63,378 bases of DNA from Nocardioides sp. (GCA_025924815.1 JAICHQ010000009.1:1-63378); one strand, 5' to 3'; counted from the first letter of the stretch, positions 1 through 8,814 are shown. Numbers and translations: made by a program. Notes: a model not told the origin generated them from the letters alone.

Positions 1-146
1 CCCCTGGCCACCACCCTCGCCGGCCGTGGCCGGGCGCTTCAGGTTTCTGCGGGTGCACGAACCTGTGCTGACGTCGAACCCGTCGTCGCCGCCAGCGTGC
101 GGAGGCCGGCCTCTGCGGCAGCCCGTCCTCTGACTCGGGAGCACCC
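1..146. other. Left edge, no firmly supported gene
   Basis: No gene can be called with confidence. The forward frame starting at base 2 is open from the window edge to a TGA at 131-133 and has mostly G/C third positions, so it may be the last ~43 codons of a gene lying to the left. No recognisable domain is visible. The long reverse-strand open frame here is low complexity and looks like a shadow of the membrane protein gene that starts at 396. Confidence 0.2.
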
Positions 147-323
147 GTGCGCCTCACCCATCGCAGTGCCATCGCCCTGTACGTCGTCACCTTCGTCGCC
201 GCGGTCATCACCCTGGTCGACTCCGCCCCGGTCCGAGCCGAGAGCAGCGAGTGGGGCCACCCCATGAGGACGGTCCCCGCGGTCACCGCCGACGGCGATC
301 TCGCTGCGCCGAGCACGACCTGA
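147..323 (+). CDS. Small hypothetical membrane or secreted peptide, 58 aa
   Basis: A short open frame starting with GTG and preceded by a usable ribosome site, GGGAG, five bases upstream. The product begins MRLTHRSAIALYVV, followed by a hydrophobic stretch (about residues 8-27) ending near an AxA-like site (PVRAES). It therefore looks like a signal peptide or a single membrane segment followed by a short hydrophilic tail of about 30 residues. It ends 72 bp before the next gene. I do not recognise a family, and a spurious frame in GC-rich DNA cannot be excluded. Confidence 0.4.
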   Translation: MRLTHRSAIALYVVTFVAAVITLVDSAPVRAESSEWGHPMRTVPAVTADGDLAAPSTT

Positions 324-379
324 GCACCCGTACTCAGCGCGCCTGAGTCCCCGAACCCTGGGTACGGGTACCCGATCGA

Positions 380-396
380 TGAGGTACTTGACCTCA
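380..396 (+). promoter_or_regulatory. Inverted repeat over the ribosome site of the 396 gene
   Basis: TGAGGT (380-385) and ACCTCA (391-396) form a perfect 6-bp stem with a 5-base loop, ending on the first base of the ATG. The left arm contains GAGG, the only ribosome-site-like sequence before this start, so the hairpin could hide it. A 10-bp palindrome CGGGTACCCG lies just upstream at 365-374. A regulatory role is inference. Confidence 0.3.
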
Positions 397-2843
397 TGAC
401 GACGTACGCCGACCCGACGCGGTGCCCCGACTGCCACGCGATGCTCCCGCACGACCCACAGGTCTGCCGGGTCTGCGCCCTCCCCCTCACCGGCGAGACC
501 GCCTCCACTCTCTTCGCCACGTTCCAGGAGGCCGACCGGCTGATCGGTGTCCTGCGCGCCCAGAAGCGTCCTGAGCCTGCCACGGTCGGCACCCCCGTCG
601 CGTCCGGGTCGATGCTCGAGGGAGCACTGCCCTACCCGGCCCCGGCCGCGCCGCGTCCGACGATGCCCGTCCCGGCACGCGTCCGTGGCGCGTCCGTACC
701 GAAGATCCTGCTCTCGCTGGGCGCCTTGTGCCTGCTCGTCGCCGCCGTGACCTTCCTGGCCGTCGCGTGGAGCTGGCTCGGCGTCGGCGGCCGGACCGTC
801 GTCCTGGTCGCGCTGACCGGCGCCTCCCTGGGGCTGACCGTCGCGTTGCACCGACGTCGGCTGCGGACGGCCGCCGAGGCGCTGTGCGTGGTCGGTCTGG
901 GACTCCTGGCGCTCGACGTGGTCGGAGTGCGGCACGCCGGATGGCTCGGCGAGGTGGACGACGCGCGGCTCACGCTCCTCACCGGCGTCCTTGTGGCCAC
1001 CGGTGCCTTGGTCCTCCTGGTCACGACGTCCAGACGCCCGTTGACGGCTCCCGCTCTGGTCGCGCCGGTGGCGGTCCTGATCGCGGGCGTGGGCGCGCAG
1101 TGGCACGTGGGCGTCCCGCTGCCGACGCTCCTGACGGTGCTCGCTCTGCTGGCCGTGGCCCGCATCGGCACGACGATCCCGAGCGCGCCGCTCCAAGTCA
1201 CCTCGATCGTCACCGCGGCGTTCGCGTGGCTCTCGCTGCTGCCGGCCGGGCTGGATCTCGCCGGTGCCCCGATCACGGTCGCTCGCTACCTCGGCGACCT
1301 GGCGATCTGGCCGCTCCTCGCCGCCACGGTCGTCGCCGCCGCCGCCGGCCCGGTCTCCGGCGTGCGCCGTCTCGACCGGTACGGCTACGGGCTCGCCGGG
1401 CTGGTCGGCTCCTACACCGTGCTGCTTCCGGTCCTGGACAACGCGGAGACCGCCATGGCCTTCGCCGTGCTAGCCGTCTCCGCGATCTGGGTGGTCGTCC
1501 TCGCCCTGGCTCCGCGCCCGTTGCGGCCGGCCGTCCTGCTCCCCCTGTTCGGGACCCTCGTCGTGCCGACCGTGGTCGCCGCCCAGCTGGTCGAGGAGGC
1601 AGCGCGCGCGGCCACGTCGGTCGGCACCGCCTTCAGCCGGAACTTCGCGGTCCACGTGGGCGACGCCACCACCTGGGTCTCCCCGCTGCTCCTGCTGCCC
1701 ACCTGCGTCGTGCTCGCCGCGGCGGCCTGCGCCGCGCTCACTCTGGTCGAGCCCGTCCGCCGGGCGACCCGGGGTCTGGCCGTCGGCGGCGGGGTGGCCC
1801 TCGGCGGCTTCGCCACCCTGCCGTTGTACGACGTACCGCTCGCGCTGGTGGTCGGAGTGGCTGTGGCCGCCGCCATCGCCGGTCTCGTTGCGGCCGAGCG
1901 CCTGTCCGGCTCCGCAGCCGACCTCTCCCGGCTCGTCGCCCTGGTCCTCACCACCGGGGCCGCCCTGCTCGCGCTGCCCAGCGACCGGCTGACGGCCACC
2001 GTGCTGGCCTTGGCCTGCGTGATGGCGGGATATCTGATGGTGCGGACCGACCGCACCGGTGTCGTCGCCTCCATCTGCTTCCCGCTGGCCTTCGCGGGGC
2101 TGGTCTGGGCCGCGGGCAACGTCATCGGCGTCGACGAGCAGTTCCGCGCGATCCCGGTGCTCGTCGTGCTGGGCGGGCTCGCCCTCTGGCGGCCTCAGGT
2201 CGAGCTCGAGGCCTCGTCGGCGATCGCCGGCGCGGTCGTCTCGGCCAGCGCGATCGCCCTGGCGTCCGATCTCGACGTCTCGCTGGCGGTCCACCTCACG
2301 GTCGCGGGCGCCCTGGTGACGACGTCCTCGATCCTCCACCCCAGCCGGCGGCTCCTGGCGTGGCCGGGTGGGCTGCTGCTCGCGGCCGCGACCTGGGTCC
2401 GCCTGCTCGACCTCGGCGTACATGCACCCGAGGCCTACACGCTGCCTTCCGCCGTGGTCCTGGTCGCGGTCGCCGTCTGGCAGCTCCGCCGGGACACCCG
2501 GTCGACGCTGACCCTGTTGGCCCCCGGCCTGACCCTGGCCACCGTTCCCTCCCTGCTGGCGATGCTCGACGACCCCTACTCCCTGCGGGCACTCCTGCTC
2601 GGCCTCGCTTGCCTCGGGCTCACCGTTACCGGGGCCGTCCTGCGCTGGAGCGCCCCGCTGGTCGTGGGCGCGGTCGTCGGCACGCTGCTCGTGCTCCGCG
2701 AGCTCGCGCCGTATGCGGCCGCGGTGCCCACCTGGCTGACCATCGGCGTCTCCGGTGCGGTGCTGCTCACCGTGGGCATCACCTGGGAGAACCGGATGAC
2801 CGACGTACGCCGGGCTTCGCGCTACGTCGGCGCCCTGCGCTGA
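396..2843 (+). CDS. Large polytopic membrane protein with N-terminal zinc ribbon
   Basis: Product of 815 aa. The N-terminus carries two CxxC pairs (CPDCHAMLP and CRVCALPLTG, about residues 13-30), a typical zinc ribbon, followed by a short soluble region. From about residue 100 to the end it is almost continuous hydrophobic segments, perhaps 20 or more membrane spans, rich in Leu, Val and Ala. Similar zinc-ribbon membrane proteins of about 800 aa are common in actinobacteria and are usually annotated as uncharacterised; I know of no established function. It is transcribed towards the ECF sigma factor gene, whose stop is 35 bp away. Between them the 10-mer CGTCTGACCT occurs twice (2847-2856 and 2861-2870). 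Confidence 0.75.
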   Translation: MTTYADPTRCPDCHAMLPHDPQVCRVCALPLTGETASTLFATFQEADRLIGVLRAQKRPEPATVGTPVASGSMLEGALPYPAPAAPRPTMPVPARVRGASVPKILLSLGALCLLVAAVTFLAVAWSWLGVGGRTVVLVALTGASLGLTVALHRRRLRTAAEALCVVGLGLLALDVVGVRHAGWLGEVDDARLTLLTGVLVATGALVLLVTTSRRPLTAPALVAPVAVLIAGVGAQWHVGVPLPTLLTVLALLAVARIGTTIPSAPLQVTSIVTAAFAWLSLLPAGLDLAGAPITVARYLGDLAIWPLLAATVVAAAAGPVSGVRRLDRYGYGLAGLVGSYTVLLPVLDNAETAMAFAVLAVSAIWVVVLALAPRPLRPAVLLPLFGTLVVPTVVAAQLVEEAARAATSVGTAFSRNFAVHVGDATTWVSPLLLLPTCVVLAAAACAALTLVEPVRRATRGLAVGGGVALGGFATLPLYDVPLALVVGVAVAAAIAGLVAAERLSGSAADLSRLVALVLTTGAALLALPSDRLTATVLALACVMAGYLMVRTDRTGVVASICFPLAFAGLVWAAGNVIGVDEQFRAIPVLVVLGGLALWRPQVELEASSAIAGAVVSASAIALASDLDVSLAVHLTVAGALVTTSSILHPSRRLLAWPGGLLLAAATWVRLLDLGVHAPEAYTLPSAVVLVAVAVWQLRRDTRSTLTLLAPGLTLATVPSLLAMLDDPYSLRALLLGLACLGLTVTGAVLRWSAPLVVGAVVGTLLVLRELAPYAAAVPTWLTIGVSGAVLLTVGITWENRMTDVRRASRYVGALR

Positions 2844-2878
2844 GCCCGTCTGACCTTGGCCGTCTGACCTGCGCCCGG

Positions 2879-3433
2879 CTACCGGGGGATCAGGAGGGGC
2901 TGCACGATCTGGCGCGCGGCGTGGATGCGCGACTTCACGGTGCCGACCGGGATGTCGAGCAGGCTGGCGATGTCGGCGTACTCCAGCTCCTGGACGTCGC
3001 GCAGCAGCAGTGGCTCGACCAGCGCCGGGTGGTTCGCGCCGAGGGTCTCCAGGGCCTCGAGGAAGTCGAGCCGGCTGCCGGCGATCACGCTGGTCGTGCG
3101 CGGGTCCGCGGCGGTGGGGAGCTCGTCGGTGGGCAGCTCGGAGGACCGGCGCTTGAGACTGCGGTACGTCGAGCGCGCGCTGTTCGAGGCGACCACGTGC
3201 AGCCACGTGGTGAAGCGGCTACGGCCGGCGAAGGTGTGGATGCGGGTCGAGACCAACAGCAGGGCGTCCTGGGTCGCCTCCTCGGCATCCTCCGGGTAGA
3301 GGAGCATCCGGCCGCAGATGCGGCGTACGCGAGGCTGGATCTCCAGCAGGAGCTGGTGAAGCGCCTGCTGGTCGCCATCCGACGCCCGACCGGCGAGCTC
3401 GTCCAGATCGGCCGGCTTCTGCACGTCGTCCAC
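2879..3433 (-). CDS. ECF-family RNA polymerase sigma factor
   Basis: Product of 184 aa, the usual size for a group 4 (ECF) sigma factor. Region 2 is visible around residues 20-90 (AEEATQDALLLV, then FTTWLHVVASNSARS) and region 4 around 125-180, ending in the helix-turn-helix LEYADIASLLDIPVGTVKSRIH. The start is a GTG with a good ribosome site GGAGGT seven bases upstream. No anti-sigma factor gene is adjacent. Instead a Ser/Thr kinase gene diverges from it across only 45 bp, which suggests control by phosphorylation, as known for kinase-linked ECF groups. The subgroup cannot be assigned by eye. Confidence 0.9.
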   Translation of the reverse strand: MDDVQKPADLDELAGRASDGDQQALHQLLLEIQPRVRRICGRMLLYPEDAEEATQDALLLVSTRIHTFAGRSRFTTWLHVVASNSARSTYRSLKRRSSELPTDELPTAADPRTTSVIAGSRLDFLEALETLGANHPALVEPLLLRDVQELEYADIASLLDIPVGTVKSRIHAARQIVQPLLIPR

Positions 3434-3478
3434 GCTGGCACCTCCGAGTCGTCTGGCTGATCAGGCACACTACCCAGC
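3434..3478. promoter_or_regulatory. Divergent promoter region, ECF sigma / kinase
   Basis: Only 45 bp separate the two start codons, so both promoters must overlap or extend into the genes. The ribosome site of the sigma gene lies at its left edge. No clear -10 box of the type seen elsewhere in this window (TANNNT six to eight bases before the start) precedes the kinase GTG; the nearest match is CACACT. Confidence 0.4.
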
Positions 3479-4441
3479 GTGTCTCTCCCCGTACGGCTCG
3501 GTCGGCTCACGCAGGTGGAGCGGCTCGGGGTCGGTGGGTTCGCCTCGGTGTGGCTCTACCGCGACGACGAGCTGCAGTCCGACGTCGCCGTCAAGGCCCT
3601 GGCCGACAACTGGGCGCAGCGCCTCGACATCCGCGACCGCTTCCTCCAGGAGGCGCGCATCCTCCGGCGGGCCGACTCCGACTTCGTCGTGCGCGTCTAC
3701 GACGTGGGCGAGGTCGAGGGCACGCCGTACTTCGTGATGTCGTACGCCGACCGGGGCACCGTCGCCCACCTGCTGGAGCGGGAGCACTCGATCTCGGTGG
3801 ACCGCACGGTCGCGCTGGTCAGCCAGGCCGGAGCCGGGCTGTCGGTGCTGCACGAGCAGGGGTCGATCCACCGGGACATCAAGCCGGCCAACCTCCTGCT
3901 CCGTACCGACGGACAGGGCACCAGGGTGATGGTGGCCGACCTCGGCGTGGCGAAGGCGATCCTGCACGCGAGCGGCCTGACCCATGTGGTCGGGACGCCC
4001 GCGTACATGGCGCCAGAGCAGGCGACCGGCGGCGGGGTCGACGCGCGAGCCGACGTCTACGCCCTGGCTGCGGTCAGCTACCAGCTCCTGACCGGCAGGA
4101 CCGCGCACGAGGGGACGATCGCGGACCTGGCCCACCTCCGGCTCCCGCCACCTCCGTCGCAGCTGGCCCAGCTGCCCCCCGAGATCGACGCGGTCATCCT
4201 GCGCGGCCTCGCACCCGAGCGCGAGGAGCGGTGGCCCGACGTCCACTCCTACGTACAGGCCCTCCAGGAGACCTCTCCCGTCCGCGCACGCACGCTGCTG
4301 GTGCCCGCGCCCGACCTCCCGCGGTTCCAAGCTCCCGATGCCCGGCCCCCGGGGTCGCCCCTGCTGTTCGCGCTGATCTGCCTGGCGGTGTTGGCCGCGT
4401 GCTTCGTCGGCTCGCTGGTGGTGGCCCTACTGCTCCGCTGA
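3479..4441 (+). CDS. Eukaryotic-type Ser/Thr protein kinase, C-terminal membrane anchor
   Basis: Product of 320 aa. The kinase domain spans about residues 6-270: glycine-rich loop RLGVGGFASVW, ATP-binding lysine in VAVKA (K39), catalytic loop HRDIKPAN (D133), and the metal-binding motif as DLG (D154), a common bacterial variant of DFG, followed by an activation segment ending GTPAYMAPEQ. A proline-rich linker leads to one hydrophobic segment of about 25 residues at the extreme C-terminus, with nothing outside the membrane. It is therefore tail-anchored rather than a PASTA-type sensor. All key catalytic residues are present. Its divergent partner is an ECF sigma factor, the obvious candidate substrate. 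Confidence 0.92.
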   Translation: MSLPVRLGRLTQVERLGVGGFASVWLYRDDELQSDVAVKALADNWAQRLDIRDRFLQEARILRRADSDFVVRVYDVGEVEGTPYFVMSYADRGTVAHLLEREHSISVDRTVALVSQAGAGLSVLHEQGSIHRDIKPANLLLRTDGQGTRVMVADLGVAKAILHASGLTHVVGTPAYMAPEQATGGGVDARADVYALAAVSYQLLTGRTAHEGTIADLAHLRLPPPPSQLAQLPPEIDAVILRGLAPEREERWPDVHSYVQALQETSPVRARTLLVPAPDLPRFQAPDARPPGSPLLFALICLAVLAACFVGSLVVALLLR

Positions 4442-4576
4442 CGGGGCCGCCCTCTCCACCCGATTCCCGGTGGGATGCCCGTCGGCACTATCGTGCGAGG
4501 TGGGTCACACCACCCCCTCGTGGCCCGCGCGCGTGTGCGCCACCCACCCGCGTGGCGCGATCGAGAGAGGCCCGTC

Positions 4577-5680
4577 ATGTCTGCCGATCCCACCGGCCCC
4601 GCCGACTCCGTCGACGTCTTCGAGCTGGGTGCCGAGCACGAGCAGGTCGTGTTCTGCAACGACCCCGCGTCCGGTCTCAAGGCGATCGTCGCGATCCACT
4701 CCACCGCCCTCGGCCCGGGGCTGGGAGGCACCCGCTTCTACCCCTACGCCTCGACCGCGGAGGCGATCCGCGACGTGCTCAACCTCTCGCGAGGGATGAC
4801 GTACAAGAACGCGCTGGCGGGCCTCGACCTCGGCGGTGGCAAGGCGGTGATCATCGGCGACCCGAAGCGCCACAAGACCGAGGCCCTGCTGCGGGCCTAC
4901 GGACGCTTCGTCCAGTCCCTGAACGGCCGCTACCTGACCGCGTGCGACGTCGGCACCTACTCCGTCGACATGGACGTCGTGGCCACGGAGTGCCGCTTCG
5001 TCACCGGTCGGACCGTCGCCCACGGCGGCGCCGGAGACTCGTCGGTGCTCACGGCGTACGGCACGTTCCAGGGCATGCGGGCGAGCGCCGAGGCGGTCTG
5101 GGGCACACCGAGCCTGTCGGGCCGCACCGTCGGCATCGCCGGGGTCGGCAAGGTCGGGCACCATCTCGTCCAGCACCTTGTCGACGACGGGGCGAGGGTG
5201 GTGGTCACCGACGTGAACCCGGCCGCCGTGGAGGCGATGGTCAGCCGGTACGGCACGACCGCGGTCGCCGACACCGACGCGCTGGTGCGCGCGGAGATCG
5301 ACGTATACGCCCCGTGCGCGATGGGCGGGGCGCTGACCGACGACGTCGTCGACGTGTTGAAGGCGGCCATCGTCTGCGGCGCCGCGAACAACCAGCTCGA
5401 CCACCCCGGTGTCGAGAAGGCGCTCGCCGACCGGGGCATCCTCTACGCCCCCGACTACTGCGTGAACTCCGGGGGCGTCATCCAGGTCGCCGACGAGCTG
5501 GAGGGGTTCAGCTTCGAGCGTGCCGAGCAGCGGGCCGGTGGGATCTTCGAGACCACGCGGGCCGTGTTCGCACTGGCTCGGGCCGACACCATCACACCGG
5601 CCGAGGCCGCCGACCGGCTCGCCGAACGGCGCATCTGCGACGTAGGTCGGCTACGGGGCGTCTACCTGCCCTCTCGCTGA
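4577..5680 (+). CDS. vdh: Valine/leucine-type amino acid dehydrogenase
   Basis: Product of 367 aa in the Glu/Leu/Phe/Val dehydrogenase family, which deaminates branched-chain amino acids to 2-oxo acids with NAD+. The N-terminal catalytic domain shows [11 protein letters not shown], with the catalytic lysine at K89. The C-terminal Rossmann domain shows [12 protein letters not shown] around residue 190. Length matches actinobacterial valine dehydrogenases (about 365 aa). An upstream in-frame ATG would add 34 residues, but the ATG at 4577 has the better ribosome site (GAGAGAGG) and gives the family length. Streptomyces has the same vdh - DUF3073 - purM neighbourhood. Whether valine or leucine is preferred cannot be told from sequence, so the symbol is provisional. 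Confidence 0.85.
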   Translation: MSADPTGPADSVDVFELGAEHEQVVFCNDPASGLKAIVAIHSTALGPGLGGTRFYPYASTAEAIRDVLNLSRGMTYKNALAGLDLGGGKAVIIGDPKRHKTEALLRAYGRFVQSLNGRYLTACDVGTYSVDMDVVATECRFVTGRTVAHGGAGDSSVLTAYGTFQGMRASAEAVWGTPSLSGRTVGIAGVGKVGHHLVQHLVDDGARVVVTDVNPAAVEAMVSRYGTTAVADTDALVRAEIDVYAPCAMGGALTDDVVDVLKAAIVCGAANNQLDHPGVEKALADRGILYAPDYCVNSGGVIQVADELEGFSFERAEQRAGGIFETTRAVFALARADTITPAEAADRLAERRICDVGRLRGVYLPSR

Positions 5681-5720
5681 GCGTCGATCCGGACCGACCT
5701 GATCCCGGCCGCGGGGCGCG

Positions 5721-5909
5721 TCAGTCGCGGGAGGGCTCGGCCTGATCGGCCCACTCGTCGTGGTCGTCGGACGACTCGTCCATCGCGGCGGGGTCGCCGT
5801 CGTCGCTGTGCAGCTCGCGCGCCAGCGCCCCGAAGTCCGTCTCGTGAGTGCGGTACTTCAGGTCGCGGGCGACCTTCGTCTGCTTAGCCTTCGCTCGGCC
5901 GCGGCCCAT
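5721..5909 (-). CDS. DUF3073 family protein
   Basis: Product of 62 aa beginning MGRGRAKAKQTKVARDLKY, the signature N-terminus of the actinobacterial DUF3073 family, with an acidic C-terminal half. The frame is open further upstream, but this ATG matches the conserved N-terminus and has AAGGGG eight bases before it. The function is unknown; the strongly basic head and acidic tail suggest a nucleic-acid or ribosome-associated protein, which is inference. It converges on the amino acid dehydrogenase gene and lies upstream of purM. Confidence 0.85.
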   Translation of the reverse strand: MGRGRAKAKQTKVARDLKYRTHETDFGALARELHSDDGDPAAMDESSDDHDEWADQAEPSRD

Positions 5910-5998
5910 AGGGTCAACCCCTTGCACACTTGATCCGGGGCCGCGGGACCACTCACCGAGGCGCACCGGTCTGTTCGGTCTTCTGTCGTGGAGCCAAC

Positions 5999-6015
5999 GC
6001 TACCCAATGGGTGGC
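5999..6015. promoter_or_regulatory. Near-perfect 17-bp palindrome upstream of DUF3073
   Basis: GCTACCCA-A-TGGGTGGC: an 11-bp perfect core (6002-6012) extended to 17 bp with one mismatch. It lies about 90 bp upstream of the DUF3073 start and past the purM stop. On the minus strand TAGCGT within it could be the DUF3073 -10 box, so a bound protein would block or position polymerase. No known factor is assigned. Confidence 0.35.
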
Positions 6016-6071
6016 TGTTCCCGCACATCCCATCCCGAAAACCTCACGGACGGATGACGGATGGGCCGAAC

Positions 6072-7169
6072 CTACCGGTCCGGGTGCTCGCCGGTCACCA
6101 GCGCCTCGCCGCCGTGCGTGTCGTCGAGCCTCACCTCGCCTGCGGCCCAGGCGTCGATGCCGAAGCCGGCGAGGGTCCGGATCGCCCGGTCGACGTCGTC
6201 GGGGGGGAGCAGGGCGACCATGCCGACGCCGCAGTTCAGCGTCGCCTCCAGCTCCTCCTGGGACAGGCCACCGACCCGGCGTACGACGTCGAAGACGGGC
6301 GCGGGCGTCCAGCTGCTCCGGTCGAGGGTCACCGAGACCTCCGCGGGCAGTACCCGGGCGAGGTTGGCCGCGAGGCCGCCGCCGGTGATGTGGGCCATCG
6401 CCCGCACCCCGGTGTCCTCGGCGAGCGCGAGGCAGGCGCGTGCGTAGATGCGCGTGGGCTCGAGCAGCTCCTCCCCCAACGTGCGGCCGAGCTCGGGGAC
6501 CTCGCGGTCGAGCGCCCATCCCGCGCCTCCCGACTCGGCCGGGCCGAGCAGGACGTGCCGGACCAGCGAGTAGCCGTTGGAGTGGAGACCGCTCGAGGCC
6601 ATGGCCACCGCGACGTCGCCGGGTCGGACGCGCCCCGGACCGAGCAGGTCCGTGGCCTCGACGACGCCCGTGGCCGCCCCCGCCACGTCGTACGCCTCGG
6701 GCTCCATGAGCCCCGGGTGCTCGGCGGTCTCCCCTCCGACGAGGGCGCAGCCGGCCTCGACACAGGCCTCCGCGATGCCCTTGACGATCGCCGCGATCCG
6801 CTCGGGTACGACGCGGCCGCACGCGATGTAGTCGGTCATGAACAGCGGTTCGGCGCCGCAGACGACGAGGTCGTCGACCACCATGCCGACCAGGTCGAAG
6901 CCGATGGTGTCGTGGACGCCCATCGCCTGGGCGATCGCCACCTTCGTGCCGGCCCCGTCGGTGGAGGTGGCCAGGATCGGCCGGTGGTAGCGGGTCAACG
7001 CGGAGGCGTCGAACAGCCCGGCGAAGCCGCCGAGGGTGCCGATCACCTCCGGACGGTCGGTCTTCGACACCCAGGCCTTCATCAGGTCGACGGCCGTCTC
7101 AGCCGCCTCGATGTCGACACCCGCCGCGGCGTAGGCACCGGTGGCCGGTGGTGGGGCCTGCTGGGTCAC
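6072..7169 (-). CDS. purM: Phosphoribosylformylglycinamidine cyclo-ligase
   Basis: Product of 365 aa: AIR synthetase, which uses ATP to close FGAM to aminoimidazole ribotide, step 5 of purine synthesis. Visible family features are TDGAGTKVAIA, the GFDLVGMVVDDL region, GGETAEHPG, and the C-terminal half with AHITGGGLAANL. The frame is open far upstream, but the GTG at 7169 gives the family length and has GAGGAAG just before it. It follows purF with only 8 bp between, so the two are almost certainly one transcript (purF-purM). Confidence 0.97.
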   Translation of the reverse strand: MTQQAPPPATGAYAAAGVDIEAAETAVDLMKAWVSKTDRPEVIGTLGGFAGLFDASALTRYHRPILATSTDGAGTKVAIAQAMGVHDTIGFDLVGMVVDDLVVCGAEPLFMTDYIACGRVVPERIAAIVKGIAEACVEAGCALVGGETAEHPGLMEPEAYDVAGAATGVVEATDLLGPGRVRPGDVAVAMASSGLHSNGYSLVRHVLLGPAESGGAGWALDREVPELGRTLGEELLEPTRIYARACLALAEDTGVRAMAHITGGGLAANLARVLPAEVSVTLDRSSWTPAPVFDVVRRVGGLSQEELEATLNCGVGMVALLPPDDVDRAIRTLAGFGIDAWAAGEVRLDDTHGGEALVTGEHPDR

Positions 7170-7177
7170 GGGCTTCC

Positions 7178-8713
7178 TCAGGGGTTGTTGAGGACGGGCA
7201 GGGCGCGGCCGACCGGCGTGGTGAGGCTGACCTCCAGCAGGTGCTTGCCGAGCAGGCTCTCGTCGGGAAGGGGGATCGGGTACTCGCCGGTGAAGCAGGC
7301 CAGGCACAGGCTCTCGGGAGCCTGGCCGGTGGCCTCGACCATCCCGTCGAGCGAGATGTAGCCCAGGCTGTCGGCGCCGACACTCGCGGCGACCTCGTCG
7401 ACATCGAGACCGTTGGCGATGAGCTCGGCCCGGGTGGCGAAGTCGATGCCGTAGAAGCAGGGCCACTTCACCGGCGGGCTGCTGATGCGCACGTGGACCT
7501 CGGCGGCGCCCGCCTCGCGGAGCATCCGGATCTGGGCACGCTGGGTGTTGCCGCGCACGATCGAGTCGTCGACGACGACCAGGCGCCGACCTCGGACCAT
7601 GTGCTCGAGCGCGTTGAGCTTCAGGCGGATGCCGAGCTGGCGCAGGGTCTGGCTGGGCTGGATGAAGGTCCGGCCGACGTAGGCGTTCTTGACGAAGCCC
7701 TGGCCGAAGGGGATGCCGGACTCCTCGGCGTAGCCGGCTGCCGCCGGGGTGCCGGACTCGGGGACGGGCATCACCAGGTCGGCCCCGACCGGGAACTCCC
7801 GGGCGAGCTGACGACCCATCTCGACCCGGGCCTGGTGGACGCTGCGCCCGGCGATCGTGGCGTCGGGCCGGGCGAGGTAGACGTACTCGAAGACGCAGCC
7901 CTTGGGCGCCGGCTCGGCGAAGGTGTGGGACCGCAGGCCGTTCTCGTCGATGACCAGCAGCTCGCCGGGCTCGACCTCGCGGACCACGCTGGCGCCGACC
8001 GTGGCGAGTGCGGAGTCCTCGCTGGCCACGACCCAGCCGCGGTCGAGCCGGCCGAGGACGAGAGGCCGGATGCCCTGCGGGTCCCGGGCGGCATACAGCG
8101 TGTGCTCGTTCATCCACACGAAGCAGAACGCACCCCGGAGGAGGGGCAGCACTTCGAGCGCCCGCTGCTCCAGCGTGGTGTCGGGGTGATGGGCGAGCAG
8201 GGCGGTGACCAGCGAGGTGTCGTTGGTCGACTCCTCGAGAGCCCGGCCGTGGAGGTCGAGCTCGCCGGCCGGGCCGGGCAGCCCGGCGACGAGGTCGCGC
8301 AGCTCGGGGGCGTTGATCAGGTTGCCGTTGTGACCGAGCGCGATCGACCCGTCGTCGGTCGGCCGGAACGTCGGCTGGGCGTTCTGCCAGGTACTCGCGC
8401 CGGTGGTCGAGTAGCGCGAGTGACCGATCGCGAGATGACCCTTGAGAGACTCCAGCGTCGAGTCGTCGAAGACCTGGGAGACCAGACCCATGTCCTTGTA
8501 GACCAAGATCTGGCGGCCGTTGCTCACCGCGATCCCGGCCGACTCCTGGCCGCGGTGCTGGAGTGCGTACAACCCGAAGTAGGCGAGCTTGGACACCTCT
8601 TCGCCGGGGGCCCAGACGCCGAACACCCCGCATGCGTCGTGGGGACCCTGGTCCAGCGGGTCGAGCGCCGCGGTGAGCCGACCGTCGCCGCCGCGGCGCT
8701 GGGAGGGGGTCAC
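7178..8713 (-). CDS. purF: Amidophosphoribosyltransferase
   Basis: Product of 511 aa. It commits PRPP to purine synthesis by transferring the glutamine amide to make phosphoribosylamine. The N-terminal Ntn-hydrolase domain begins at C28 (DACGVFG), so a 27-residue propeptide must be removed to free the catalytic cysteine. The PRPP loop is visible as LVVVDDSIVRGNT. Cysteines matching the four Fe-S cluster ligands of the Bacillus-type enzyme are present (KGCVFEY, KWPCFYG and CLAC). The GTG at 8713 lies seven bases after a TAGACT box, so the mRNA is probably leaderless; the longer open frame upstream is not used. Confidence 0.97.
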   Translation of the reverse strand: MTPSQRRGGDGRLTAALDPLDQGPHDACGVFGVWAPGEEVSKLAYFGLYALQHRGQESAGIAVSNGRQILVYKDMGLVSQVFDDSTLESLKGHLAIGHSRYSTTGASTWQNAQPTFRPTDDGSIALGHNGNLINAPELRDLVAGLPGPAGELDLHGRALEESTNDTSLVTALLAHHPDTTLEQRALEVLPLLRGAFCFVWMNEHTLYAARDPQGIRPLVLGRLDRGWVVASEDSALATVGASVVREVEPGELLVIDENGLRSHTFAEPAPKGCVFEYVYLARPDATIAGRSVHQARVEMGRQLAREFPVGADLVMPVPESGTPAAAGYAEESGIPFGQGFVKNAYVGRTFIQPSQTLRQLGIRLKLNALEHMVRGRRLVVVDDSIVRGNTQRAQIRMLREAGAAEVHVRISSPPVKWPCFYGIDFATRAELIANGLDVDEVAASVGADSLGYISLDGMVEATGQAPESLCLACFTGEYPIPLPDESLLGKHLLEVSLTTPVGRALPVLNNP

Positions 8714-8720
8714 GGTGGTG

Positions 8721-8726
8721 AGTCTA
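8721..8726 (-). promoter_or_regulatory. -10 box, leaderless purF promoter
   Basis: TAGACT on the minus strand ends seven bases before the purF GTG, which places the transcription start at or next to the start codon. No ribosome site is visible. Confidence 0.5.
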
Positions 8727-8814
8727 GGTGAGCCGAGTCCCCGGTCGGGTATCGGCGCACGGGCCGGCTCGCTCCCGGAGGTCACGTCGCGAGCACCGGC
8801 TGCCCGGGCGGGGT

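Noticed and set aside
2847..2870. Direct repeat CGTCTGACCT twice in the gap between the membrane protein and ECF genes
   Set aside because: Two copies of ten bases without further structure between convergent genes; probably a chance or local duplication.
728..3460. Long Arg/Gly/Pro-rich open frames opposite or in other frames of real genes, for example 728-3460, 1470-3206, 13104-14162, 34443-36080 upstream part
   Set aside because: Low-complexity Arg/Ala/Gly products without domains, lying in alternative frames of well-supported genes. They are shadows.
5910..6071. A bldC-like gene between DUF3073 and purM, expected from the Streptomyces order
   Set aside because: The gap is only 162 bp and no frame encodes a MerR-type helix-turn-helix; bldC is not in this window.
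6072..8633. Very long open frames on the minus strand reaching across several genes (6072-8633, 7178-9340, 42177-45302)
   Set aside because: They are the true gene plus open frame upstream, an effect of few stop codons in GC-rich DNA. Conserved N-termini, ribosome sites and leaderless promoters place the real starts much further in.
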